Notes under the pieces: generated by a model | Seen by the model: the letters and a program-made list of their open reading frames with translations, nothing else | Told to the model about the DNA's origin: nothing | Database searches by the model: none | NCBI RefSeq assembly: GCF_010015585.1 | Contig: NW_022985068.1 | Location: 1,433,406-1,497,405 of the forward strand | Direction: 5' to 3' | Origin: Eremomyces bilateralis CBS 781.70 | Taxonomy: Eukaryota; Ascomycota; Dothideomycetes; Eremomycetales; Eremomycetaceae | Length of the DNA stretch: 64,000 nucleotides | Part shown: positions 23,683 through 35,796 of the stretch, piece after piece | Position numbering within the stretch: position 1 is the first letter of the stretch | Layout: every line of letters begins with the position of its first letter | Made by a program: the position numbers and the translations under genes

Positions 23683-24324
23683 CGTCGGTCCGTGAAATCT
23701 TGACTTAGAGCTCCAGGAATAGGAGAGGTCAAAAACTGCCGCTGGAATGGAAATCCCAAGACTCGGGAAATAGCAAGGACAGACAAGATAGGAACGGAAT
23801 TAGAGAAGCGAGGGCTTTCAGCTGCTATTTATACCGGCAATACACCACCCCCCCGAAATATCGCATTGCTCGGATTCGAGGTCAACCAATCAAACGCCAA
23901 GACATTCGTGATAACGCATTTCTGAACGCCATGATCGTGCGCACCACGCAACTCATCTTATCCGGCCGCGTAGTTTGAGATGACGTTTCGGTCAACTTGG
24001 ATTCGTGCCTCTGGAGATTTGGATTCTCCATCGCGGATGTATGAACCCGGCTAGTGGAGGTGAAGGTCCAATATTGGCCTCTCCCTCTCGACCAACGGGT
24101 ATTACCTACACTCCAATGTCGGAGATATGGAGATATCCAGATCCATCCTGCTTGGCTAGCCCTGAAGCTTTGCAACTTTCTCTTCGCGTTCCTAGCGATG
24201 ATGCGACACTCTTTGATACGCGTCGCGTCGTCAAAACCGCGACCTCCGTGCCGTGCATCGCCCATCGATATTCCATCTTAATTGTGCATCGCGCACAGTA
24301 GAGCGCTCAATCCCTCTCACAATC
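23683..24324. other. Intergenic region
   Basis: Promoter side of the FAD monooxygenase gene. No other gene supported. Confidence 0.4.
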
Positions 24325-24906
24325 TCACCCCGTTCCCCTCCTCCTCTTTGCCTCATCCCGAATCCTCTGCTCCAACCGCACCTCCATCTCCCTCTGCGCC
24401 ACCAACGTCTCCAACTCTCTCCTTACCCTCGCATTCTGCTCCACCGCATGCTGCCTTTCCTTACTCCGATTCCACAACCCCATCACCTGCGCCGCCCGAT
24501 CCTCCTCCAGCGCCCGCCGTAGCCCGTCCTCGTTGCGCACCCGCCGCCGGCTCACCAGCGCGGTGGCGAACGCGATCTGCGTTTCGGGGGAGGGGCCCGC
24601 GCCGCCGGTCGCCCAGCCGGTGGGGTGGGTGAGTTTGATTTGGGGAAAGGCGGTGAGGGGGTGGGTGCGGCGGGGGTCGGAGAGAGGGAGGGGGAGTTCG
24701 GGGCGGGTGAGAGGGGGTGGTGTGGCGGTGGGAGGAGGGGCGTCGGAGGGGGTGGATTGTTCGAGGACGGCGGTCATGAGGGAGTTTTCGAAGGATTCGC
24801 TGTAGGGAATGTCGTGGGGTGTCCATGGGAGTTGTTGGTCCATGGAGACGTCCTCGTCTTGAGGTGTCAATGGGCGGGTGAGGACTTCGGGGGTGTCGAT
24901 GTCCAT
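24325..24906 (-). CDS. Hypothetical protein, Pro-rich with a basic C-terminal helix
   Basis: 193 residues from the ATG at 24906, chosen because the MDIDTPEVL start looks like a real N-terminus; the frame stays open upstream, so a longer form is possible. The N-terminal third is acidic with Ser/Thr-Pro sites, the middle is Pro-rich, and residues about 130-190 form a charged Arg/Glu-rich probable helix or coiled coil ending in a basic KRRRGTG. I do not recognise the family. It is head to head with the SF3b5 gene, about 350 bp between starts, so the two may share a promoter region. Confidence 0.6.
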   Translation of the reverse strand: MDIDTPEVLTRPLTPQDEDVSMDQQLPWTPHDIPYSESFENSLMTAVLEQSTPSDAPPPTATPPPLTRPELPLPLSDPRRTHPLTAFPQIKLTHPTGWATGGAGPSPETQIAFATALVSRRRVRNEDGLRRALEEDRAAQVMGLWNRSKERQHAVEQNARVRRELETLVAQREMEVRLEQRIRDEAKRRRGTG

Positions 24907-25252
24907 TTTGATGGCGGGAATTCTCGTTATTTCTAGGGATGGTAAGATTGGAGATTGAGGGGTTTCCCAAATATAGCAAACGTGCTTGATGATCTTATTG
25001 TTATGGTGAAGTTGAAGATGCAAGTTCCAGCTCGAAATGCAGCGTTGAAGTTGCCTCCACATGCTTGGCGTGTCTGAATAAACCAACCTTCGCGATTTGA
25101 TCCTATACGGTACTCTCTCCTCCATACCGACATCACATTTACCAACCGATTCAACACAAATTCGGTTACATACCGTCCTCCCTACTCTTCATATCATTTA
25201 CCGTAATATCGCGATCTAAGCCGTCGCCGCCGAAGAACCTATCAAGCGCATC

Positions 25253-25609
25253 ATGGTACTTCCTCTTCCCTCCAAAAGCCATACCCACCACTAACCTCTC
25301 CTCCAGGCCGACAAACTCCGCGCCCAGCAACAACTCGAGCAACTCCAAGCCCGCTACGTCGGCACCGGCCATGCCGACACAACGAAATTCGAATGGACCT
25401 CCAACATCGCGCGCGACACCTACGCAAGCTACGTCGGGCATCCGCCGCTGCTTCAGTACCTCTCCATTGGCATGGGAGAGCCGCGGGAGAAGGTTAGGGC
25501 GATGATGATCGAGGTACGTTGGCAGTTTAGATGGGGAAAGATTGCTGGGGCTAACGATGGGTAGAAAATGATCCAGCCGGTGGGGAAGCCGCCGGAGGTG
25601 CAGGATTGA
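25253..25609 (+). CDS. Splicing factor 3b subunit 5 (SF3b10/Ysf3-like)
   Basis: Small SF3b component of the U2 snRNP, needed for branch-point recognition. Exons: 25253-25255 (the ATG alone), 25307-25513 and 25565-25609, giving 84 residues, the family's usual size. The conserved core is plain: QLEQLQARYVGTGHADTTKFEW, then RDTYASYVGHPPLLQYLSI, and a MIQPVGKPPE end. The start codon is followed directly by the intron's GTACTT, and the next exon opens with ADKLRAQQ. Nuclear. Confidence 0.93.
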
Positions 25610-26034
25610 GAGAGTTGGGTGCCGTTGGAAACGAACTTGGTTGAAGAGACTATCACGCGAAGAATGAGGGTAGAGAGACGGTTTTCTGCCTTGCAGGAAC
25701 GGATGGGGAGGAATGGTGATGGGGAGGAAGAGGAACTGCCGGACATCAAGGCGAATGCGAACGAGTCTCCAACTACACTCACGGCGCGCTACTTAATCGG
25801 CTCGGTGTGCGGAGACTACCCAGGACATGACAGCATATGCGCATGACTTCTAAGGTCACCTCGTGGACTTAACAGTCAACTCATATACCACGACCAGATT
25901 AGGTCCGCCTGCGTATACCATATACTGATCTATGACATTGAAACTACGCCGAAAACCTGCAGCATCATATCATGACCCAGTCGACTATGTACCCGTGAAG
26001 CCACCTACGTATGTTCAAATGCACTCCAACCCGC

Positions 26035-26791
26035 TCAGTCGCTCTCGCTCCCACTCCCCGTCGGCCCCTCATCATCATCCTCCTGCACCACATCATCCCC
26101 CGCCATCATCGCGAACTCCGCCTTCCGCAACATATCCCTCAACGCTACGTTTCGCGGATCCGCCAGCTCGACCGGCTTCAGCTTCGCCTTGTTTCGTATT
26201 CTTCACTCAGTTAGCATCGCCACTTATCCTGCGGTGGGGACGTCGATAGAAAGAAAAGATGGGTGGTGTGCGTACCTGGGATCACACCCGGCGTCCAGCA
26301 AAATATCCACGATCCGTAACCCCTCGTCCCAGCGTTCTTTCCCGAGCTCGTTGACGTGGCGCACCGCCTTATGCAGCGGCGTGTCTTTCTCCATGCGGTC
26401 GAAGTTGTCGATCTCCAGCCCTTCCTGATCGAGAAGCATGTCGAGCACCTCATCTACCCCCGAACCACTCCATTAGCTAGCCATCCTCTAGAGTATATTA
26501 TCTCGAAGCCCAAGGCGGCTGAGAAGAGATACGTACAGCTCCCATACGTCGCAGCGATATGCAACGCCCCGTTCCCCACGCCGTCCACCGTCCGGTTCAG
26601 CAGGGCCGCGATCTGCGGGGGACTGCGTTGCTGGGCGAGCACTTCGTCGAGGAGGTCGGGGTTGTTGCGACGGCATGATTCGAGGATCAGCTCGCGAGGT
26701 GTGGCCCCCTGGGATGGGTCGGAATTAGTTTACGGGGTCCTGACAGTATATCGAGGAGTGATTATCGGGAAGTACACACCTCGTCAGCCAT
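26035..26791 (-). CDS. Small ankyrin-repeat protein
   Basis: Four exons (26791-26780, 26708-26537, 26453-26276, 26200-26035) join in phase to 175 residues. Two to three ankyrin repeats are visible: GNGALHIAATYGS near 47-60, a KDTPLHKAVRHV unit near 83-94, and a RIVDILLDAGCDPRIRNKAKLKPVELA stretch near 108-135. The C-terminus is highly acidic with DDDE and Ser/Gly/Glu. The layout resembles small fungal ankyrin proteins such as Yar1-type chaperones, but sequence identity to Yar1 is not obvious by eye, so no role is assigned. The first exon codes only for MADE. Confidence 0.85.
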
Positions 26792-27280
26792 CTGAGACGA
26801 TCGGGGGTGGTTACGGGAGGGCGGCGAGGAGCAGGTGGTCAGCGGGGACGGATGTGCCTCAGTCCTCGCGGTGTTGGTGTCGGACAACGCGGGTGGAAAG
26901 GAACTTTGTTAAATCGAACGGTTTGTTAGGTCTAGAGACAGGACAATCGAGGCCGGAGAAGGTGCGAACGAGAGAGAAAGTCTGGTCCTTGAAATAGGAC
27001 AGGAAATAAGTATACGCATGCCGCTTTGCTGCGGTTCGTTCCAAATCCTAGTCGAGACAGGGGGGTGGAGGGTGGAGCTGGAGTTTTGATATCTCGACTG
27101 GATTCTGGAACAACAGAATCAGATCTTGCCCACTTCATCATTTTCCTTTGTATTTCTGGCTTCAACTAAGCTCTACTCCCTCTATACGACTTCCAGGGGC
27201 GAGTCGGAATTCGACCATAGACTGTTGCACTGGTCTATTCATTCTACTCCTCCCAACCCATATCCTAGCCTACCCCGAAA

Positions 27281-27848
27281 ATGTTGCTTTGTACGTCTCT
27301 CCTTCCTCCCTTCCTCCCCCAAACCTCGCCTCAAGCCAATATTCCCTCGCCCTCTCCTAACCACTGCTCCCCAGTCTGCCCCCTCTGCTCCAACCTCCTC
27401 CGCGTCTCCCAAACCCCCACCAGCGCCCTCCCCAGCGGCGACCCCTCCCAGGACCGCAACCGCTTCGAATGCCGCACCTGCACCTACCAGCGGGTCATCG
27501 ACCGCCGCTACTACGAGCGCACGCCTATGAAGCGGAAGGAAGTGGACGACGTGGTGGGCGGGGCGGATCGATGGGATAATGCGGATAAGACAGAAGGTAG
27601 GTTTTGGTGTTGGGTTGGGTTTTTTGGGGGTTTGGGGTAAAGGCTGATGGTGGTAGTGAAATGCGCGAACGATCGGTGTGAAAATATGGAGGCGTATTTC
27701 TATTCGGTGCAGATTCGGAGTGCGGATGAGCCGATGACGAATTTCTATCGGGTAAGTTGGTTGGGGGTTGGTTCGGCGGATTGGGATGGGAAGTTACTGA
27801 CGCTTCTACGACTAGTGTACGACATGTGGCAAGCGGTGGAAGGACTAA
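27281..27848 (+). CDS. rpc11: RNA polymerase III subunit C11 (RPC10/RPC11)
   Basis: TFIIS-like subunit for RNA cleavage, termination and reinitiation by polymerase III. Four exons, 27281-27290, 27375-27596, 27657-27751 and 27816-27848, make 119 residues. The N-terminal zinc ribbon has MLLFCPLC and FECRTCTYQR. The C-terminal TFIIS-type ribbon has CANDRC and CTTCGKRWKD. Between them is the acidic hairpin RSADEPMTNFYR that supplies the two catalytic acidic residues. Introns are 50-84 bp with GT..AG ends. Nuclear. Confidence 0.95.
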
Positions 27849-28055
27849 GAGGTTGCTTTGGCTTTCTGGAGGTCGGAGATGGTGGAGAGACGTGGGGGGG
27901 CTGGGAGCACTGGGATATGCATTTGTTACATGCATTACATGGAGTTTGGACGGTTGATACGCATTGAGATACCCATTTCGATTTATCTAGGAGTCGGAAT
28001 GCCAAAGGAGCTTACAACCTTATTTGCGAACCGACTGTTGCCAGGATATCATTGA

Positions 28056-28895
28056 CTAGATCTGTATCGCGGGCATGGGTCGGAACCAGCGCCAGTGATT
28101 ATAGTGACGCTCGAACTCATTCCATCGTCCGGCCAAGCTCGTGATATATGCAGTTCTTACCCTACCCCGAAAGAGCGAGTTTGCGTCGTCCCATGCTTGC
28201 TTCAATCGCAAGGCCATTAAATTTCTTGCCACCATCCAGGAATGGCTGGAGGTCCAAGGTCGTGGTGATGATGACCGCGAAGGTTGCGTATCGCCGACTC
28301 GAATCGCCGAAGCCTCAATTACACCCGTACACTTCTTTCCCACTCTATCTCCCAATCCACCGGCCCTCTCATTTCGATTCCAACCAAGGCTTCACCGCGA
28401 TGCTGCCGCCAATTCTCGGTTGCTTGACTAGACATGGAGGTATGGAACGTAGGCTCCCTAGTATCCATCTTCTTCGGGCGACCTCGCCTCGTGGCCAGCG
28501 ACGACGTCGGAGTCCCGGATTCAACTCGTCTTTAAAAAAGGGATGAGAAGAAGCCGTCGAGATTCTCCTGTACCATCCGGGATGGTCGGGTAGGCCTCGT
28601 GCTTGCTCGGGTCCTGAGGGTTCGAAGGGGCTTGGATGTCGATGTTCCGCGCGATGAAAGCGATGCGGAGGATGACTCTGGGGCCGACTTCCAAGGAACT
28701 GACTGTTCGGATGATCAATCCTGCGAAACAGAATTTGAGATGCCCGATTTGACGGATTCGGAGGATTTGGATTTCACACCGAGGGCTGTGGGAAAGATAA
28801 TCCGGGGGTATCAGCGCCAAGCGATGAGGTATCAGCGCCCGAAGGACGTGATCGCACGAGAGCACGACCATCCGGATGGGATCGTAGCGGAGTGA
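28056..28895. other. Unresolved region, possible small gene(s) or relic
   Basis: Several frames look partly natural but I could not join them. On the minus strand a frame from 28435 begins MSSQATENWRQHRGEALVG, and another ends at 28056 with a Trp/Arg-rich RWNEFERHYNHWRWF stretch. They might be two exons, but the phases I tried did not match. On the plus strand 28434-28535 reads as 33 residues containing SLVSIFFGRPRLVASDDV, reminiscent of the middle of fungal Zn2Cys6 regulators. A 98-codon acidic frame lies at 28599-28895 on the plus strand. Transcript data would be needed to decide. Confidence 0.25.
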
Positions 28896-29210
28896 CTCTG
28901 GATCATCCGTAGTCGTGGTGCCCCTTGACGTCGAGGCGCCGCATTGTATCCACTTCGGTGGAATCCGCCTGTCGGGTAGGCGCTGTTTCGCTCAGGCTAT
29001 GATTGCCTTGCGCTCGATCATCGGAATGCTCGAGTTGACTAGCACTGTGACTTGGTCGATGTCGTTGTCGCCCCCAGACTGCCAATCGTCGTAGTGGTAG
29101 CCTTTTCAATTTCGTCTCGCATCGATATCCTTCATGGCTCAGCGCCTAGTAAAACAACCTCTGATCGAGTATCCGTGGACGACCGTAGCAATCCACAAAC
29201 AATCTTCCTC

Positions 29211-29537
29211 TCACCCCTCCATCCCCGCCTTCATACCCTCCTCAATCATCTTCAACACCGTATCTGGTGACAGTATATCCCTCCGAAACCTCTCCTCCTG
29301 CAACAGCTCGATCGCGCGCAACGTCGGCCCTGGATACGACAGGTAGCGCGCGTACGCCGGGTCCTTCCAATACTGCAGGTAGGCAAGGTAGCGCACGAAG
29401 GCCGGCTGGTCGAAGTATTTCTGCGCCGCGAGGTGGTTGAGGTACCAGGGGTTGGAGAGTGACTGCACGAACTCGAGTTCGATTTCGAAGCGGGTGTGGT
29501 TGTTGAATTTGGGGGAGGAGGGCGGTGGTGCGGTCAT
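29211..29537 (-). CDS. med31: Mediator complex subunit 31 (Soh1)
   Basis: Single-exon gene of 108 residues. The Soh1 fold is highly conserved and obvious: [22 protein letters not shown], then [15 protein letters not shown] and [21 protein letters not shown]31 is part of the Mediator middle module and links activators to RNA polymerase II in the nucleus. A short N-terminal Ser/Pro leader precedes the domain. Confidence 0.96.
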   Translation of the reverse strand: MTAPPPSSPKFNNHTRFEIELEFVQSLSNPWYLNHLAAQKYFDQPAFVRYLAYLQYWKDPAYARYLSYPGPTLRAIELLQEERFRRDILSPDTVLKMIEEGMKAGMEG

Positions 29538-31754
29538 GGTGGGCGGTCGGGGAGCTGGTTTAGGGGGAGTTGTTTGAGAACGTGGGATTTGTGGGATGTT
29601 GGGTCGATCACCGTGGTGGTGGTGAAGCCGAAGTTGAGCGTTTCCAATTATCCCCAGCGATCTTGAAAGCTAACGACGTACCGCGTAGCTAAGAGCTATG
29701 AAGCGAGATGACAATCGCGTGCTGAATGTTGAATGCAGGGTCTGCGATGTTTTGCTCTGTGGGGACCGGGGGATGTGTCCGCCAAACTGAAACGGTGATG
29801 ATGTCGCCGATGTCGTGAAACCAAAAGGTGCTCGGAGCAGTGTACAGCCCCTGAGTTTCGAAAGGGAGAGGAATGGCGTCAACCGACAAGCACGCAGCGC
29901 GATTTTGGTGCTACTGACGAGAAAACCAATCAGGTGAAAGTCGCTGAAAGCCGAGGGCTGGTTTAGTTCGGATTGGTCGCGTTGCTTGTGAGACGGATTA
30001 AAGGTTCTTGATCGCTAATGTCTGCATGGACTGATGGTGAGCGATGCGGATAGGAAAGTGGAAGCATGTGAAGGGTAAGATAATATCATCGGGTTGTGGC
30101 AGATTCACTTGGTTGTTTCAGTTGGTGTAGATGTACCAGAAACCTCCACCCAGCAGTTCAGTTATCACTCAGCGTCACCTTAGCCCTTGCTTTCTCTTTC
30201 CCCACGATGATGCGGTTATTGGGAATAATAGACCAAGCGTGCTTAATTTATTGGTTTCCTCTGTCATTCACTGGAGAAAATGATAATAATTCGAAATGCG
30301 CTAGGCTATCCAAGCGCGGTCGCTTCAGCACTAGTTCCATTAAATACGTGAAGTGAAGGCCGATCAGGGTCACACTGGTCTGCAGATCAGTTGTGAAAGT
30401 GCCGGAGATATCTCGAGTTTCGGGATAGAAGGAGAAAGTGATATTCTCCCCGGTCTCTAGATTTTGGAGGTCAATGTGGAAAAGAGGTTATATGTGCTGC
30501 GGATCAGGGGATTTGGATTCTGGGTCCAGAGTTTAGACCTGCGAAATCCTACTTAGTTGGAGCAGTAGCCAGTAAGGGATGGAATATGAATGCATCCTAG
30601 GACTAGATATTGATTAAATCCCTCTCAGGCTCATGGCAGATCAATGGAACATCCATCATCCCGGACTGTTTCCTGGAGGGACTGGGGAGAGACTGGAAAT
30701 CAAAGACACCAGTTAATATTGATCCGGAAGAGAGGGCAACGAATTGCTTGGTATGCCTTTGTGACTTAATTACCCAGCATATGAAATATCAAATAGCTTC
30801 TCCATTCAGCTTTGCGATATCAAAGTGATCAAGTGAGCACATGCAGCATCGTGCGGGGTCTAGAATCTCTCCGGAGCAATATTCCGTAACTACAGGTAAT
30901 TCAGTTGCACTTACCAATCCGATTTAAGGGCCACAGGTTACAGTAATCAAGGTCAGCAGCTGTTATTTGTATCATTTATTGCCTGCTTAGAGAGATTCCC
31001 AACTGTCCTTTCCACTACGCATTCACTATTGTCTTCACCCCTGATTGAAGTGTTGCCCATTTCAATTTGGTGGCGTTCGCTCCAATTCAGGGTCCCATAA
31101 TCCCATTCCCCTGTAAAACTGCCGATAAAGCCCAAGCAGAGAACTGATGAACATGATTGAGCCGGCGCGGAAAGAGAGCCAGTCCCAGGCTATCCTAAGC
31201 TATCTCAAGCCCAGCCCTTAGCCCAGCGTGTCCAGTCCCCCACCTCCCGCTTCCACGCAACCCTTTCTCCAGCTTAAATCAACCTCTCCCTTTCTTCAGC
31301 TCTCCGCCTCGCCCTGCTGCGATGCTCCGTTCCTTAATAATCCATCTTTGGCTTCATTCAGAGGAATCTCCCATCCCCAATCTATTCCTCTTCCCTTACT
31401 TGCCCCCAGCTGTCCATTACCGCATTCCCAAGCTGACCGTGTGTGCTATATTATCACTTGGACCAGGAAGCTGGATTTAATAGTTCACCCTCCGTCCCAC
31501 CAACCATCGCATTTTCACTTCAAACACCTTAGATTCACCTGTCCTCCCACCAGCTCTTATCTGTCCGTTAGCCGGTCACAGCATCGTATTAACCGTCTGG
31601 ATCCCGTACCTGGACGTTTCCAATCCCGTCGCCGCTGCCGCTATCCGCCCGCTGGAGATACTAACCTCCTGGAGCGTGTCGCGCAAGGACTACACTATTC
31701 AACTGCTGTGCTCGTGAGCGAGATCACCGAAGTCGCCTGAGCACCTCGGAAATC
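29538..31754. other. Long intergenic region with pyrimidine-rich leader
   Basis: No gene supported over 2.2 kb. The right half (about 31200-31700) is strongly C/T-rich on the plus strand and directly precedes the Pal1 start, so it is probably the promoter and long 5' leader of that gene. Frames in it are Ser/Pro-rich by composition only. Confidence 0.45.
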
Positions 31755-34110
31755 ATGTCGCTCGCACCACCCCCAAGTTCAGGGCCAGGTATGTTGGTTT
31801 GCACGCTACTTCACTACCGTATTCACCTTCACTTTCACTTCCGTCGAGCGCGCCAAGTCGGGAACATCACTTCACTGTGTGCATCCAACCAAGTCCAAGA
31901 TCTGTCGCGGGTGAATCGGGTCGTCCATGTCCCTTGCCACAAAACATGCCCAGCTGGCAGTTTCCTTGTTGTCATTCCCTTCTGAAACAAACCATCCCCG
32001 ATCGCCCAACTTCTTCCCTTTCAGAATTATGATCTGCACTTTTCTCTTGAAACCTGAACGTTGAATCCTGAACTCACTCTCCTCCTCTTAAATAGACAGG
32101 GCCGCGTCGACCCTGAGTCTCGAACTCCCCTCCAACAACCCATTCCGCAAATCCAGCATCCCTTCCCCCGCGATCCCGTCGCCTGATAGCCTCCCTCCAA
32201 ACGGCCGTCCGGTGTCTCGCAATCCCTTCCTCGCCGACTTCGAGCAAGCAACCGAACCGACCCAGAAATCGGAGAACGCGCCGCTGATTCGTACCATGTC
32301 GCCGCCGGATCGGTCGTCGCCCGTGAAGACGAGTTTTGGGAAGGATGCAAAGGACTCGTTTGTATGTATTCGCCCGATTTCCCCTTTCTCGTTGATCCGG
32401 GTATCGTTTGAGCTGCCAAAAATCGTGGGCCCATGTTTCAATCAGACAGCTCCTAGCAGCTGTGCAACCGATGGTGTAAACTGTTCACTTCGCAGATTCA
32501 CCTTCCAGCTTCACCTCTCAGTTTCATCTTCATCATTCCCGGAGTTCATTGATGAGTTCACATTCATCCAATGGCTTCCATACTCTCCACATCATCAGCC
32601 GTCATGGACGAGAAATTCCAGGAGTTCAGTCGTACTTTTGCTAACTATCCGCTTCTAAAGGAGAATTTGAGCATCAATGAGAAACCACCAATTAGGAGTG
32701 AGTTGCACGACACATCGTTTGTGACGTTTGCTCATATTCCATAGAACCAAGCCCTCAACCGCCGAGTCGCTCCGGCACGGGTCCACTGAACACCCATCGT
32801 TCAGCTCTTTCCAACGAAGCGGGTAAGCCCACTTCACGTGGTCCTCCGCGTCCTCGTCGAGGGCCCCGTGATCCATTCGACTCCCCCGAGAAGTCGGAGA
32901 ATCGCCGACCTCGACGAAACTCGGACTCTTCCATCACTCCCGTGAAACCCTCGGGTGACGATGACCGACGACGACGAGAGAGGAAGCATCGGGAAAGTTC
33001 GCGGGCCAAAGATGGGAAAGATGGCAAAGGCACCAGAGACCCACGAACGGGTCGCATGAGGAAGCCGGGTGGTTTTGATACGATCGACAACCTGGATGTC
33101 ACAGGAATCTACGGCTCCGGACGTATGTATCTGCAGCAACTCCCTCGAAACCCAACATGCTAATGTAACCAGTGTTCCATCATGACGGTCCCTTCGACGC
33201 CTGCAACCCGCACCGCAACCGCCGCCGCGACCACAAGGCCCCCATGGAAGCCTTCCCCGTCAACAGCGCCAATAACGTTCTCGGCCCCTCCGGCCCCGTC
33301 AACAAAACCTTCAACATGGACCAATTCCACGGCACCGTCCCCGAAGGCTTCACCGACTACAACAACACCCAGCGCCCTCACAAGGCCCAGCGCGGCGGCG
33401 TCTTCAACCCTGTCGAGCGCGCCGAGCAAGTCCACGGCGAAGAGACCTTCGGCCTCGGCACCTCCACCTTCCTCGAAGGCGCTCCGGCCTCCCGCGCCGC
33501 CATACAGCGCCGTGAGTCCGAAGCCGAGGAGAAAGCCCGCCTCGCCGCCCTCGACCCCGCCGGCGGCCTCGGCCGCAAGAAATCCTTGGCCCAGCGCATC
33601 CGCGGGATCAGCGCCCCGCGCCGCTCCGTGTACGATGCTAACGGCGTGAAGATCAGCAGCCCCGAGGCGCGGTTCTCGGCGGCGGTGACGTCGCCGATGG
33701 GGCAGACGCCTGGATCGGGGCCCGAGCGGTCGAAGACGACGGGCGGGATGAAGACATCGGAGAAGAATCCGTTCTTCAACGAGTACGACGATGCGTACGA
33801 GCGGAAGGGGGCGGCGATCGCGCTGGCGAGGGGGAGCGGCGAGGAGCCGCGACGGTCGTCGGTGCCGGCGGTACCGGCGGTGCCAAAACTGATCCCGGTG
33901 CAGGATGAGATTAGCGTGGTGAAGCCGGGGGGCGAGAAGGTGGCGAGCCCAACGAAGGTGACGGCGAATCCGCTGGAGCGGCGGACGACGACGGATGGGG
34001 TGGGAGCGGAGCCGGAGAAGGAGAAGGAGAGTGTGGAGGCGGTGCAGAAGGCTCGGGAGGGGTTGATGAGTCGGATGAAGAGTTTGAAGGGAGTGAGGAG
34101 GAAGCCGTGA
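31755..34110 (+). CDS. pal1: Pal1-family cell morphology protein
   Basis: Pal1 is a membrane-associated fungal protein tied to endocytic sites and polarised growth. Exons placed with confidence: 31755-31788 (MSLAPPPSSGP), 32096-32361, an exon ending at 32697, 32745-33122 and 33173-34110. The 5' edge of the third exon is unsettled because the frame carrying MDEKFQEFSRTFANYPLLK has stops just upstream. The N-terminal SLELPSNNPFRKSS and RNPFLADFE segments (NPF motifs, possible EH-domain ligands) and the core LDVTGIYGSGLFHHDGPFDACNPHRN are diagnostic. The tail is Ser/Pro/Lys-rich and likely disordered. Confidence 0.88.
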
Positions 34111-35210
34111 GGTGGGACAAAGAGCGGATTGATTAATTGACGAGAGAAGATGGTGATGGGTGGGATGATGGACGACGATATTACACTACCCAGAAAGGAA
34201 ACGAGGAACGCGAGTGGTGGCTGCGCATGGATGGATGGCATTGGTATGGCAACGAAGACTTGCTGACCACGCTTGGGCCGTACGTCTGGTTGGATCCGCA
34301 TCCAAGATGGCGACTGTTTCCTTCTTCCGCATCCCCGCAGGAGATGGTTGGAAACGATGCTGCCCGACGAGATGTCTCTACTTTTACGTCGCCAGACGAG
34401 ACATCGCCTGGTTCATCTCGAATAACCCCTGAGGATGCCAGGTGGACCTCTGGCGCTAGACTACACTGCACTGGGCATGGACTGGTTGTTTATTCTACCT
34501 TACCTGACAGAAGAGATATTCTTTCTTCGATGGCGTATTTGTATCAAGACTTTTCCATGGATACTAGAATGGTTCATGATGAATTCATCTTTTTCCCCTT
34601 TGTTCGGTTGTTGCGAGTGAGGAACGTGAAGTTTTGAGCGTTCACGATGCTATTGTTTATATGTCCAAGTTCAACGGTTGCCTTCATCTGATCTCTATTT
34701 GCCGTATCCGATGCCTTCATTTCCGTTGCTTCTATTGCACCTGCCTGATCTTCGCTAGACATTGAAACATCAAATGCTATTTCGTTCACTTTCCATGTCG
34801 TGCCTAACCGGAACAATAACCCCCAGACACCGAATTTCACTGGAAACCGATGCCCGACTGGATTCGCTCTCGCTGAATCTATTTGAATCCATTTCTAACT
34901 GAACATATTACCCGGACTAATTAAGATAGGTTGCTTAAAACAGCTTGGCTACGGTGGTTATAACCGATTGGACGCCTTCAGCCGTCGCCATTATGAACCT
35001 ACTAGCCACCTGCACGTTTTCGTTCCCCGACAGTATCATCCTATCCACGCTTGCCTTCCTCGCCCGTCTCACTGCGGGCTGCCTCTCGAACAGTACCTTG
35101 TAACCGCATCTGACCACATCCAACTTATTCCACCACCTTTCGTTCCCACTTTCAGAACCACCAGTACAGTACTAACAGTCAAGCATCGCATCAATTAACG
35201 TCTTCAACTC
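34111..35210. other. Intergenic region
   Basis: 3' sides of Pal1 and the DUF4149 gene meet here. No convincing gene; several frames overlap but none has recognisable features. Confidence 0.4.
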
Positions 35211-35796
35211 TCATGCAATCCGTTGTGATAACTCAAACGCATATCCCACGCTCGCCAGCACGCTCGCCAAATTCACCAACGACGACACCCCATGCAACAC
35301 CCCAAACCGGCGATTCAGCGCCCTCATCTCCCCACTCACCGGCGCATCCCGCCCCTCCCCCGCCCGCTTCCCCTCCCTCGTCTCCTGTGCCTTCCGCCGC
35401 CTCATCGCTGCGTTCGTCATCGGGCCCAACACCGCTTTATTCACCAACCCCCCCAGGAACATGATGGCGAGGAGAGTTTTCGTGGCGAGGGTGCCGTGGG
35501 CGAGGAGGGCGCGCGGACCGGAGCTGGAGGTGGAGGGGGAGGGGTAGGTGAGGGCCATGGCAAGGGGGAGGGCGGTTTGGATGGTGAAGTAGATGGGGAA
35601 GGAGGCGGATTGGAGAGCGGAGAAGTGCGGGCGGGGGAGGGTGCGGAAGGAAAGGATGCTGGCGACGAAGGTGTTGTAGAGGTTGGCGCCGAGGAGGGTG
35701 CCGTAGCTGGTCGGGTCAGTAAGATGGATGGATGGAGTGGGGATGGGGAGCGAACCTGAGGATGTGGTAGGGGGTTGGGGATAAGATAGCATCCAT
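35211..35796 (-). CDS. DUF4149 / TMEM205-like membrane protein
   Basis: Two exons, 35796-35756 and 35706-35211, in phase, 178 residues. It opens MDAILSPTPYHILSYGTLLGANLYNTF, the typical start of the family. Four hydrophobic segments can be seen (about 12-32, 50-72, 90-112, 152-172). The C-terminal GVLHGVSSLVNLASVLASV is the most conserved block. An Arg-rich loop lies before it. Animal TMEM205 is linked to drug transport, but the role of fungal members is not settled. Confidence 0.88.

Noticed and set aside
31228-31740. 170-codon frame just upstream of Pal1
   Set aside because: Ser/Pro/His-rich translation of a pyrimidine-rich leader; more likely 5' UTR or promoter.
33378-34301. 307-codon minus-strand frame opposite Pal1
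   Set aside because: Pal1 core motifs on the plus strand are unmistakable; the opposite frame has no features.
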